Shown here: in pieces, positions 26,401-34,178 of the stretch
How the letters are laid out: each line of letters starts with the position of its first letter
Numbering within the stretch: the first letter of the stretch is position 1
DNA from: JBMYQA01 sp049600855
GTDB taxonomy: Bacteria; Bacteroidota; Bacteroidia; Cytophagales; Flammeovirgaceae
DNA length: 36,611 bases
Assembly: GCA_049600855.1 (NCBI GenBank)
Contig: JBMYQA010000024.1
Span: 1 to 36,611, forward strand
Direction of reading: 5' to 3'
The notes under the pieces: model-generated
What the model was told of the DNA's origin: nothing
The model's database searches: none
Seen by the model: only the letters and a program-made list of their open reading frames with translations
Translations under genes and position numbers: made by a program

Positions 26401-28225
26401 ATAAGGTATAGTCGCCATCTGTAAACGATTCATCCGAGCTTAAATAATTACTAGCTCCTTTATATTCTAATCGTATGGCCTGTCCTGATTGTGCCGAAAC
26501 AAACCCCCGAGTGCTTCCGAAAAAGCTGAAAGCACCATCTCCTGAACTCGCATCTGTATAGCTTGTAGGTGCGAGTGTTGCATCTACTACAAATGGAGTT
26601 CCAGTATCTTGATTTCCTCCCATGTAACGATTATCCGCACTATCTGCTGGAATATTGATGTGATAGTATTGCAGTGCATTATAATGCAAGTTTTTCGTTT
26701 CCCAAGTAACAGGGTCTTGCGAGCCTGTAGCCGTAATATCAGTTGTTTTGGAAATCCCCCCATCATGTCCCGACCAAGCTGTTGACGTATTGGTAGGATG
26801 AAAGAAAAAACCTTGTTGATCTGCATGATGTGCTGGGTATTGAGAGATATCATTCGCACCGCTATAGCCTCCGATCCAAGTATCATTTTGAGCTGGCGCT
26901 GCGCTTAATGAAGATACATCAGCAAAGCGGAACAAGTTTGTTGCTCCAAACACCACAAAATCTGGATCATCTTGTTTTACCGCCAAAATCATGTTATAGC
27001 TTCCTTGCGTTAACGTACCCACACTTCCTGCGTAATCAGGTATGTAACTGGTTAATTCTGTAGAAGATACTGAGCCACCACCGTTTAAGTCATAAACAAA
27101 CATTTCATAACCTGTAGTAGAACTTGTTGAGGTAAACGAGTACAAGACATCATTATCGGATGGTGCTAAAGCCAATACGGTTCGAAAATGTGAAGTAGGA
27201 AAGCCTGAAGGGGTAATGTCTGTCCAATTGGTTCCATCATTAGTAGAACGGTAAATTCCTTGAACAGCTGGAGAACTTACCCCACAAATGTCTGAAGCAT
27301 TGCTCAGTGAAATAATTACATCGCCATCATCGGTAATCACTACATCAGAGTACCTTGGGCAAGAGGAAATGACACCTCCCATGGGGTCAGTTTTAGTAAA
27401 TGTAGCTCCATCATCATCCGATTTGAATATGCCAAAAGCTGCACTAGCAACATAGATATCGCCATTTGTGGGGTTTATGGCAATTTTATTTACTGCATTA
27501 AACAAATTACCAATGCCCGTAGCTATGGTATCCGCTGTAGTTGTATTTCGGGTAAAGAGCACATTCCCACTATTTCTATAGGTATTGAATGCCCATGTAT
27601 CGCCATTATCGGTTGACGTAAATAGACCTGAACCATAAAAAATAGCTGTAGAACCTCTGTCACTAGCACTATTTCCTTCAATTTCACCACCTGCATAATA
27701 CCAAGTTTGACTCCCCCCTGTAGTATCTTGTACTATTGTTGTAACACTTTGGCTATAACTCGGATCACTCGTCAAGGTCCAACTTTCACCAGCATCCGTA
27801 CTTTTGAACACCCCGCCAGATACCCCACCAGCTAACATAATCGTAGGATTATTTTGATCATACGCCAAAGCGCGTGTTCGTCCTCCAATATCCTTAATTC
27901 CAACTTCTGACCAAACGTAACTAATCGAGCTTGTTGTACGCTGACCAGCTTTTCGGTCATTAAATGCCTTATCAAACGCTAATTCTTTCGTTCGAATGTT
28001 TTCAGGAATTTTATTGGTTACAGGATCTCTAAGCATATTAAAGAAGTATTCTCCTCTGCGCTTTTTTCGCTCAATTTTCGAGAACTTCTCAATGCCAACT
28101 TCATCTTGAGGAATCGTTACCCATATAAACCAGGCAAGTAAGCTAAATAGCAATGTCCATGTGAATTGCTTATTTAAGCCAGTTTTGTAGTTGGCAATTA
28201 ACAGATTAAAGAATTTAATCTTCAT
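23456..28225 (-). CDS. Large BNR/sortilin-type T9SS-secreted protein
   Basis: This 1589-aa protein has an unusual N-terminus: about 20 polar residues, then a hydrophobic segment (FTWTLLFSLLAWFIWVTI), then a basic stretch with KIERKKRRGEYFF. From about residue 105 to 870 it contains BNR/sortilin-like beta-propeller repeats, marked by S.D.G.TW phrases (KSTDAGESWTLT, TSTDNGDTWAF, STNDGTNWTDI, TSDGGTTWSEI). A TIG/IPT domain follows (about 885-965, TITGFSSPCGEAGEDLTITG), then a beta-helix-like region and lectin-like segments. The C-terminus (about 1510-1589, from ELADRGVSIFA to KKIYVGQ) is a T9SS type A sorting domain closely resembling that of the 1858-aa protein. Propellers of this kind bind or cleave glycans or proteins; no active site is recognisable. 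Confidence 0.85.
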   Translation of the reverse strand: MKIKFFNLLIANYKTGLNKQFTWTLLFSLLAWFIWVTIPQDEVGIEKFSKIERKKRRGEYFFNMLRDPVTNKIPENIRTKELAFDKAFNDRKAGQRTTSSISYVWSEVGIKDIGGRTRALAYDQNNPTIMLAGGVSGGVFKSTDAGESWTLTSDPSYSQSVTTIVQDTTGGSQTWYYAGGEIEGNSASDRGSTAIFYGSGLFTSTDNGDTWAFNTYRNSGNVLFTRNTTTADTIATGIGNLFNAVNKIAINPTNGDIYVASAAFGIFKSDDDGATFTKTDPMGGVISSCPRYSDVVITDDGDVIISLSNASDICGVSSPAVQGIYRSTNDGTNWTDITPSGFPTSHFRTVLALAPSDNDVLYSFTSTSSTTGYEMFVYDLNGGGSVSSTELTSYIPDYAGSVGTLTQGSYNMILAVKQDDPDFVVFGATNLFRFADVSSLSAAPAQNDTWIGGYSGANDISQYPAHHADQQGFFFHPTNTSTAWSGHDGGISKTTDITATGSQDPVTWETKNLHYNALQYYHINIPADSADNRYMGGNQDTGTPFVVDATLAPTSYTDASSGDGAFSFFGSTRGFVSAQSGQAIRLEYKGASNYLSSDESFTDGDYTLFRPRSNTGRYQFIQAYVVDPNNEEYVYFPSHTANLSSGTFNAELWRHTSIASTSVGDQTIYGTGDGWEEMTAVETTVSAAISNASSISAIEVSTSPADVLYFGASQFQGSAATASPKVYKITNAHTAAVSTVPTDITPATTNWPAGGWIHDIAVNPEDADEVIVVISNYNVVGVFYTSDGGTTWSEIEGDLIGNGSDPGPSIRSAAIHTYNSTTCYLVGTSTGLYGTSTLNGSSTAWTQLGTSEIGNTIVQSLAIRNVDGMVMVGTHGRGAFRGQVSSLLVTPTITGFSSPCGEAGEDLTITGTDFSGVSSVSFNGTDAPIFTVTSATSITVTIPTGATSGTVSVTTPGGTANSSDDFIIVGTTFSGGTWSNGAPTASVNAKIASAYDTDTYGDITCEVLCLEAILTINAAGTVSLSGDLFGGSNLTAETGSTVTLEGVALQTISGSFYNLTINNAAGAALDAASSISGALTLTNGNLASGGNLTLKSSAAETAIVVNTSGSVTGNVTMERYIDAGTTNGYRYFAAPVTGATVNEFSGDVGLSFEGIGVTFSPSNGGEYNLITPFPNVYYYDESLVQSGTVSSGTFTGELKDQAEYGWETPSATSMSMNAGQGFAIRVSSDGVVDIGNGTLNTGNVAVSITNGGQTNSGWNLIGNPYPSPLDWNAIYDDADNTTDVDATVYLFDATAEYTGVNRGYNAASDVGVNGGAKDIAAMQGFFVMATGNHTLNLKNTHRLTSNSGVSFLRTQRDSPEKEGLLRLQLADEDNRTDELVLYFIDGAVDTWDVYDARKFFNSSSDYPLIMSYQADGDHHLMMDCRAPLGNDLVSIPLNILAARTGTHQIKVGELTNFPVNTEIYLEDRVTGLLTDLQNSAGPFITLTKGEEVANRFVVHFRVEGVTSLEDELADRGVSIFAAGQQVHLQFADGPSAISEVRVLDSSGKTLMQFRNSYIQHTFTLPRKGIYIIQVKNNKGLSAKKIYVGQ

Positions 28226-28753
28226 GTTTTAGCAAATTAATATTGAATGATGATTTTGTTAAAAACAGGCTCTTAGTACTCCTTTGTCACTTTAAAAGTA
28301 GTATTAGAGTTAGGTACAATAAAAGTGACCCTATTTAGGGTTTCCTTTGTGTCAATTAGTACCAAACTTACAACTCTATTTACAATTTAATGATTGAGTC
28401 TATACACCTAAAAAACATTGAGAGTGCTAGTCATATTGTGATTTATTACTTACCTAGTGTTGCGTTTGATTTATTCTTATGATGCTTTCCAGCATATTAA
28501 CTTGTGGGTAACTTCTAAAAAAGTTCAAATTTTCACACCAATACAAGAGAGGTCACTAAATTAATGACTGTTGATGACAAGTAAAATGTAATTGAATAAA
28601 TAAGGAGAGATACCTTCCGTTTTTCTTTTTTAAGTATATCCATTAACCAAGTTATTCTCAATCCGAAAAGACGATTGTAGCCAAATGCGTCATAAACACT
28701 AATATATGCTTAATTATAAATCTCATTTAAACTTCGGGCAAGCGCCATAAAAA
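28226..28753. other. Long intergenic region upstream of the 1589-aa gene
   Basis: About 530 bp between the GPP34 terminator and the start of the 1589-aa gene hold no plausible gene. Two symmetric sites lie near the 1589-aa gene: GTCACTTT/AAAGTGAC arms 28 nt apart (28286-28329) and ACCCTA-TT-TAGGGT (28328-28341), which could be operators. The remainder is featureless AT-rich DNA. Confidence 0.45.
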
Positions 28754-28779
28754 AGCATAAGACACGAATGCCTTATGCT
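28754..28779 (-). terminator. Rho-independent terminator of the GPP34 gene
   Basis: AGCATAAG and CTTATGCT form an 8-bp stem with a 10-nt loop. On the minus strand it is followed by TTTTTT. It lies 25 bp after the stop of the minus-strand gene ending at 28805. Confidence 0.85.
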
Positions 28780-28804
28780 CATTTATCGGTGGAGTTTTGG
28801 TAAT

Positions 28805-29476
28805 TTATTGAATTGCTGCATTTATTGCAATCATCGTTGTAGTTACTGTAATAGCTGTTTCTATATTTTGAACCGCTTGTCGGATACCTTTGCCAATTTC
28901 TTCTTTCTCAATCAATTGAATAATTCGCTCCTGAACATGACTGTCTTTTGCTGCCTCTCCAAATACTTCCTTTGTGAGTTTACAAACTTTCAGTAAGCTC
29001 AATAATAAGATGTCTATTTCTTCGGCAGGTTGCTGCTGCAATACAACCGCTTTGAGTCGCTTCCGAACGGCATTTTCTGCATCTGGATTTTGAGTGGGAT
29101 ATTTATGATTCGTAAATACCCAAAGGAACTTTTCTTCTCGCTTTTCCAATACGCCTCGCTCAACCAAATCTTGAATGATGGTTTTACGAATTTTTGCGGC
29201 CTTGTTGCCAAATCGCATGATCCAATGATCCACTTTTTTCGCTTGATTTACCGCTTTTATGCTTTCTAATGCTTGATTGAGTAATTCATTTCTCATTGGA
29301 GTGCTATTCACCAACTTCACGCGGTCATCAGCAATCTCAATCCTATTGTTTTTAGATAACTCTAATAATATCGCCCCTCCTAAACTATAAGATAGGCGAA
29401 TATTTTCCGTAATAAACTTTCCACTATGATCATCTAAGGCAATTAATAATAAAGCTTCAGGAAGATTTAATTTCAT
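28805..29476 (-). CDS. GPP34 (GOLPH3/Vps74-like) protein
   Basis: This 223-aa cytosolic protein starts LNLPEALLLIALDDHSGKFI, the hallmark opening of the GPP34 family. Family-typical blocks SLGGAILLELSKNNRIEIADDRVKLV, a second helical pair (NKAAKIRKTIIQDLVERGVLEKRE with FLWVFTNHKYPTQ) and a long helical C-terminus with IRQAVQNIETAI follow. Eukaryotic GOLPH3/Vps74 binds phosphatidylinositol 4-phosphate on Golgi membranes and retains glycosyltransferases. Bacterial members are common in actinobacteria and scattered elsewhere, with no established role. The gene stands alone, with its own terminator. Membrane association is a guess from the family. Confidence 0.88.
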   Translation of the reverse strand: MKLNLPEALLLIALDDHSGKFITENIRLSYSLGGAILLELSKNNRIEIADDRVKLVNSTPMRNELLNQALESIKAVNQAKKVDHWIMRFGNKAAKIRKTIIQDLVERGVLEKREEKFLWVFTNHKYPTQNPDAENAVRKRLKAVVLQQQPAEEIDILLLSLLKVCKLTKEVFGEAAKDSHVQERIIQLIEKEEIGKGIRQAVQNIETAITVTTTMIAINAAIQ

Positions 29477-29586
29477 GATTAAAGTAGTTGGTGAATACAG
29501 GAAGGAGTTTTTCTCCTTGTTCGCTTTACTAAATTCCGTATTTGTTTGAAATGTTCCAATAAGTTAACCTGTTCAGTTCTAAAAAT

Positions 29587-29629
29587 AAAAGATTGATAAA
29601 CAAGTTAATTAACTGCTTATCAATCTTTT
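29587..29629 (-). terminator. Distal terminator downstream of the biotin carboxylase gene
   Basis: AAAAGATTGATAA and TTATCAATCTTTT form a 13-bp perfect stem with a 17-nt loop that holds a GTTAATTAAC palindrome. Read on the minus strand the stem ends in a T-rich run. It lies between the accC stop (29715) and the GPP34 start (29476). Confidence 0.75.
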
Positions 29630-29646
29630 AAATGACATTAAATGAC

Positions 29647-29680
29647 ACTTTTCCTTATCTTGTTGATTGCAAGGAAAAGT
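29647..29680 (-). terminator. Proximal stem-loop downstream of the biotin carboxylase gene
   Basis: ACTTTTCCTT and AAGGAAAAGT form a 10-bp stem with a 14-nt loop, 35 bp after the accC stop. With the second hairpin at 29587 it makes a tandem terminator; this one has only a weak T run. Confidence 0.6.
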
Positions 29681-29714
29681 TTATCCTAATTTTTTTCGGC
29701 ACTGCATCCTGAAA

Positions 29715-31211
29715 TTACCTAAATTTTCTTGCGCGCCATTTACTGTGACTTACTCCTGTAGGCTGCCCATTAGACTGATTAGCGCTTTGTTTACTTCCCA
29801 ATAGATGATGGACTAGCGCCACTGCAATTTCCTCTTCTTGCCCATCATTATTGTCTGCTAACACCTCAGGGGTAAAGTATTTCTCTACGAATTTTGTATC
29901 GAATTGCCCACTGACAAAGGCTTCGTGTCGCAACACATACTTGCAGAATGGTAAAGTAGTTTGAATTCCTGTAATTTGATATTCGTCAATGGCTCGAATC
30001 ATTCGGTCGATGGCTTCTTGACGGTTTTTACCATAAGTCACGAGCTTGGCAATCATGGGGTCATAATAAATCGGAATATCCATGCCTTGCTCAAAGCCAT
30101 CATCTACGCGAACGCCAGCTCCTTGAGGACGTACATAAGTTTTCAGCTTACCGATATCTGGTAAGAAATTATTTTTAGGATCTTCCGCATATACGCGCAC
30201 CTCTATCGAATGCCCGTTAATGGATAAATCTTCTTGTTTAATGGTTAGCGGATGACCTTCAGCCACGCGAATCTGCTCTTTCACCAAATCTACACCCGTA
30301 ATCTGCTCCGTAACTGGATGTTCCACTTGCAAACGGGTATTCATTTCCAAGAAATAATAATTTAGCTCTTGATCAACGATGAATTCAACTGTTCCTGCTC
30401 CAAAATAATTACACGCTTTAGCCACATCAACAGCACATTGTCCCATTTCCTGTCGAATTTCAGGAGTTAATACCGCAGAAGGTGCTTCTTCGATCACCTT
30501 TTGATGCCTTCTTTGAACAGAACATTCCCGTTCAAATAAATGAATGATATTTCCATGCTCATCGCCCAATACCTGAATTTCGATGTGTTTTGGCGAAGTG
30601 ATAAACTTTTCGATAAATACTGCACCATCGCCAAATGCAGATACTGCCTCACTGACGGCTCGATCCATTTGTTCCTCAAAATCTGCCTCGTTTTCTACAA
30701 TTCGCATTCCTTTCCCTCCACCACCAGCACTTGCTTTAATCAGAATGGGATAACCAATTTCAGCGGCGATTTTTTTAGCCGCAGGAATATCGGTAATCGC
30801 CTCTTCGGTACCGGGAACTAGTGGAATATTATATTTAGAAACAGCAGCCTTAGCAGCCAATTTACTTCCCATTATTTCTATCGCCTCAGGAGATGGGCCA
30901 ATGAACTTTATTCCTGCATCAGCCACCATTTGGGCAAAAGCAGCATTTTCAGATAAAAAGCCATAACCAGGATGAATGGCATCAACATTCAGCGTTTTGC
31001 ACACTTCAATGATCTTTTCCCCTCTCAAATAAGATTCTGAAGATGCGGGAGGACCGATTAACACGGCTTCATCGGCTTCTCGTACATGGAGTGAGTTCCG
31101 ATCTGCTTCACTAAAAACAGCAACCGTTTTAATACCCATTTCCTTGGCTGACCGAATTACTCGCAAAGCAATCTCTCCTCGATTGGCGATCAATATTTTC
31201 TGAATGTTCAT
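29715..31211 (-). CDS. accC: Biotin carboxylase subunit of acetyl/propionyl-CoA carboxylase
   Basis: This 498-aa ATP-grasp enzyme carboxylates the biotin of a carrier protein using ATP and bicarbonate. It starts KILIANRGEIALRVIRSAKEMGI. It shows HPGYGFLSEN near residue 85, the ATP-binding glycine loop SAGGGGKGMR near 165, the ERECSVQRRHQKVIEEAPS block near 230, and EMNTRLQVEHPVTE near 290 with catalytic and metal-binding residues. The C-terminus is about 45 residues longer than AccC of E. coli and ends HSKWRARKFR, as in Bacteroidota propionyl-CoA carboxylase-type subunits. A paralogue working with propionyl-CoA is therefore as likely as the fatty-acid enzyme. Neither a carrier protein nor a carboxyltransferase is adjacent. 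Confidence 0.93.
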   Translation of the reverse strand: MNIQKILIANRGEIALRVIRSAKEMGIKTVAVFSEADRNSLHVREADEAVLIGPPASSESYLRGEKIIEVCKTLNVDAIHPGYGFLSENAAFAQMVADAGIKFIGPSPEAIEIMGSKLAAKAAVSKYNIPLVPGTEEAITDIPAAKKIAAEIGYPILIKASAGGGGKGMRIVENEADFEEQMDRAVSEAVSAFGDGAVFIEKFITSPKHIEIQVLGDEHGNIIHLFERECSVQRRHQKVIEEAPSAVLTPEIRQEMGQCAVDVAKACNYFGAGTVEFIVDQELNYYFLEMNTRLQVEHPVTEQITGVDLVKEQIRVAEGHPLTIKQEDLSINGHSIEVRVYAEDPKNNFLPDIGKLKTYVRPQGAGVRVDDGFEQGMDIPIYYDPMIAKLVTYGKNRQEAIDRMIRAIDEYQITGIQTTLPFCKYVLRHEAFVSGQFDTKFVEKYFTPEVLADNNDGQEEEIAVALVHHLLGSKQSANQSNGQPTGVSHSKWRARKFR

Positions 31212-31360
31212 TGAATCTAAATTAAATTTAGGTTAAGGAATAGACAAAGTTGCACATTGAGGATTGAAAAGAAAAGTTTTAGCCGATGAGCTTGTATAAA
31301 ATTAATGCGACCAGCTACAATAGAAGCCCCCTACGTATCAAAAAATAGCATTGCCTTTTA

Positions 31361-31450
31361 GAGGCTGTCTTAAAATATATTCTTAATTTTTTTAGGTGAA
31401 TTTTATAACTAATCTCAAAACAATCTCTAAGAGGTTGCCTTATTTAAAAT
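31361..31450 (+). repeat. Two similar IS-end-like motifs
   Basis: GAGGCTGTCTTAAAAT (31361-31376) and GAGGTTGCCTTATTTAAAAT (31431-31450) are in the same orientation in the gap between accC and the EEP lipoprotein gene. The GAGGCTGTCT start resembles the terminal repeats of several bacterial insertion sequences. No transposase fragment or inverted partner is visible, so this is a possible relic only. Confidence 0.3.
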
Positions 31451-31504
31451 TAGGAACCAAACACTCAAAAACAATCAAATGGATATTAATTCAACATCAT
31501 CCAA

Positions 31505-32443
31505 TTACTCCGCATTTAGTCGTACCATCACTGGACGATGATCCGATAATATGGTAGGATAGCTTGAATTACAAACATTGACTTTCAGCACTTGCGTATC
31601 TACCACACGATCAAAGAGTTCATTTGTAATCAAAATATGATCTAAGTGGCTCGGCCAAGAAGGATAGCTCCAATTGGATGAATTTCCTCTGGCGATATCT
31701 TCATCAACAAACTTATAATTGAAAGAGTCATTACTGAAATTGGCAAATACATCATCAGACTCAAAGATTTCATCATTGTAATCTCCTAAAAGCACCACAT
31801 TATCGTTTGGAAGGTTGGTGTCAATATAAGATTTTAACAAAACACTGGCCGCAGCTCTCCGATCACGCCCATCACTACAACACTTCAAGTGGATATTAAT
31901 CAATGTTACTTCTAAACCCGATTTGTGCGTAACTGTCATCAAAACGGGCTGTCGTGGAAAAGCATCCCGATCATCATCATAAATGGTAGAAGTCTCACTC
32001 ACTTGAACAATTTCAGAGGTTTTATATAAAAAACCTAAATCCTGACCCAAATGTACATTATGAAATGCGGCTTCGTAGCCTTGTAATCGGGAAGCTAAGG
32101 CCAAAAAATCAGATTGAGAACGCAATTCCTGTATTGCAATCACATCAGGATACATGTTACGCACTACTTCGGCAGCTAAATCGATGCTGTTAGCTCCTTC
32201 CATCGGGAAGTTTTCGATATTCCAAGTAACAATATCTAAGGTATTGGTATCTAATACATTAAAGCAACTTTGATATTGCGCATCAATGATGTGTCCAGGA
32301 TCATTTCCAGTGCTGCCTCCTGACCCACCACCTCCAGGGGTTTGAGGTGGAATATCAGCAATATCTTCTTGACATGCGCCAAGAACAACAGTCAATATCA
32401 AAAATGAAAATAAATTTCTGAGTGTAGCAATGTTCCTTTTCAT
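31505..32443 (-). CDS. Endonuclease/exonuclease/phosphatase-family lipoprotein
   Basis: This 312-aa protein has a lipoprotein signal (MKRNIATLRN then VVLGAC; lipid-modified Cys at 24), a Gly/Ser/Pro-rich linker (TPGGGGSGGSTG), and an EEP fold of the DNase I/sphingomyelinase type. Visible motifs are DIVTWNIENFP with the metal-binding Asn and Glu, PDVIAIQELRS with catalytic Glu, VVLLGDYNDE with Asp/Asn, and LSDHRPVMVRL with the terminal Asp-His pair. It therefore probably hydrolyses phosphodiester or phosphomonoester bonds on the outer surface; DNA is a plausible substrate. I chose the ATG at 32443 because it gives a normal lipoprotein signal; frames from 32452 or 32503 add residues before it. 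The upstream minus-strand EEP gene ends 217 bp away. Confidence 0.86.
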   Translation of the reverse strand: MKRNIATLRNLFSFLILTVVLGACQEDIADIPPQTPGGGGSGGSTGNDPGHIIDAQYQSCFNVLDTNTLDIVTWNIENFPMEGANSIDLAAEVVRNMYPDVIAIQELRSQSDFLALASRLQGYEAAFHNVHLGQDLGFLYKTSEIVQVSETSTIYDDDRDAFPRQPVLMTVTHKSGLEVTLINIHLKCCSDGRDRRAAASVLLKSYIDTNLPNDNVVLLGDYNDEIFESDDVFANFSNDSFNYKFVDEDIARGNSSNWSYPSWPSHLDHILITNELFDRVVDTQVLKVNVCNSSYPTILSDHRPVMVRLNAE

Positions 32444-32660
32444 TTGCGTCATTTTCTTAACGGTAAACACCTTGTTAATTTGGTTTATCCTACCCTGCTT
32501 CAACCAAAGGTAAAGTGTTGTAGCAGGGGGTATTCAATCAATAGCTTATTCAAACCTCATAAATAAACTGGTACAAGCAGCTACCTGAACGAGTTTGTAG
32601 TTAATGATTTAGCTACTTGCCTAGATTTCAGTTAGCCCCATAGATAAAGCAAATTTTCGC

Positions 32661-33680
32661 CTATTTTGTTCCGCCAATGAATAAATAAACTGGAAAATGA
32701 TCACTATAACCGCCTTTATAAGCGCCTCCAGCATAAGTTCTAAATGGATAACCAGCCCATTGTCCATCCTTTACATGCATCCATTCTGGAGAAAATACCT
32801 TAAAAGAACCAGTTACATAAAATACATCTTTTGTATTTTGCTTCAGTAACGATTGTGAAATGATAAGTTGATCAAACAAATTGAATACCCCTCTATATTT
32901 TAATGAGCCATAGCCTTGCTTGAAAAACTTCATGCCTGTATTGTATAAATCACCCTTTTCCATTTTCTTCAGCTTATTGCTCGCTCGCAATTCATTTTTA
33001 ATACTTTTATTGGTAGGGTCATCATTAAAATCGCCCATTAATATGATTTTGGCATCTGCATTCACTCCTTGAATAGAGTCTACCACTGACCGCGCCAATT
33101 GCCCAGCCATAATCCGTTTATCCTCTTTTCCCCCTCTTCTTGAAGGCCAGTGATTTACCAAAATGTGTAGGGTATCTCTTTTTTGGAATAAACCTTTTAC
33201 ATACAAAATATCCCGTGTCAAAAAATCTTCGTCCTCAGGATCTTCAAATTTTACCGTTTGTGTAGCGAAAGGTACAAAAACACGCGGGTTGTACAACAAC
33301 GCACAATCAATTCCTCTGCGATCAGGCGCATCAAAATGTACCACTTGGTACGCTTTATTTTTCAATTCAGGGCGCATGGCTAAGTCTTGCACTACTTTCC
33401 GATTTTCTACCTCGCAAAGTCCCAAAATATCAGGCCCGCCTCCAATCGAAGAAATTACCTTAGCCAAGTTGTGCAATTTTTTCTCGTAGCGTTCAGCTGT
33501 CCATTTATTTCTACCATCGGGTAAAAAGTCCTCATCTCGCTTTTCGGGGTCATCTTCTGTATCAAATAAATTTTCTACGTTGTAAAATCCAACAATCCCT
33601 AAAACTTCATGCTTTTGTTGTGCTTGAGTCCCCCCAATCAACACAATCATGAGTAATGCTAGTAATACGTTCTTTTTCAT
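32661..33680 (-). CDS. Secreted endonuclease/exonuclease/phosphatase-family protein
   Basis: This 339-aa protein has a cleavable signal peptide (MKKNVLLALLMIVLIGGTQAQ) and an EEP domain that fills the mature chain. Motifs are GFYNVENLFDTEDDP, in which YNVENL carries the first metal ligand, DILGLCEVENRKV (catalytic Glu), VNHWPSRRGG (active-site His), ILMGDFNDDP and GGYSDHFPVYLFI. VNHWPSRRGG is typical of the Bacteroidota extracellular EEP subgroup, distinct from the neighbouring lipoprotein. Likely a secreted nuclease or phosphatase, perhaps working with the divergent TonB-dependent receptor at 34179 to release and import nucleotides or phosphate. That partnership is inference from location. 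Confidence 0.88.
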   Translation of the reverse strand: MKKNVLLALLMIVLIGGTQAQQKHEVLGIVGFYNVENLFDTEDDPEKRDEDFLPDGRNKWTAERYEKKLHNLAKVISSIGGGPDILGLCEVENRKVVQDLAMRPELKNKAYQVVHFDAPDRRGIDCALLYNPRVFVPFATQTVKFEDPEDEDFLTRDILYVKGLFQKRDTLHILVNHWPSRRGGKEDKRIMAGQLARSVVDSIQGVNADAKIILMGDFNDDPTNKSIKNELRASNKLKKMEKGDLYNTGMKFFKQGYGSLKYRGVFNLFDQLIISQSLLKQNTKDVFYVTGSFKVFSPEWMHVKDGQWAGYPFRTYAGGAYKGGYSDHFPVYLFIGGTK

Positions 33681-34178
33681 TGTCCTTATGCTAAAAATTT
33701 GATTCGCTTGAGCGAGTTATTGCTAAAAAGTGAAACCTTATCCTTCTCTTTTACCTAGACTAGTGCTAGGCCGTTCATTCTGAAAATTTCAGCCTGCAAA
33801 TATAACTAGAACTATTTCGATTTTCCCAAGTTGATTAATCCTTAAACTACAATTTTGTATTTAAAAAGTCCTATAAATGCAAAAAGTAGCATTAAGTACA
33901 CTTAAGCTTAAACTAAATTTTATATACAGCTTGCCTGTTTTCCTTTTTTAACCTTCAACTTGTTCGATCGTAAAGCGAGGCTGCGAAAAAAGCTGCAATA
34001 ATGAATCCAAGAAATGTTAAAAAAAAGTGAAAAGAAACTGATTGAGTGGCACTTAGAAAGCAGTAACTTTTTAAGAATCAGATTTGTTTAGGCAAATTCG
34101 CCCATTTATCATTCGATTTTTTTACTTTTGCACGGCTTTTTTCAAAAGCTGTTGAAATAATCATAAACCTTCCTGTGT
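33681..34178. other. Divergent promoter region, EEP gene versus TonB-dependent receptor
   Basis: These 498 bp contain no plausible gene. They hold a minus-strand box TATATTTG (33797-33804) for the EEP gene with no good -33 element, a small inverted repeat TCGCT-TG-AGCGA (33704-33715), a CTAG-rich hairpin CCTAG/CTAGG (33754-33770), and the plus-strand promoter box at 34123. No riboswitch-like structure was recognised. Confidence 0.5.
34123..34130 (+). promoter_or_regulatory. Bacteroidota -7 promoter box for the TonB-dependent receptor
   Basis: TACTTTTG matches TAnnTTTG exactly, 48 nt before the start codon at 34179. TTCG about 20 nt upstream is a weak -33 candidate. The leader would be about 40 nt. 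Confidence 0.55.

Noticed and set aside
33754..33770. CTAG-rich hairpin as a terminator
   Set aside because: No gene ends nearby on either strand and no T run follows.
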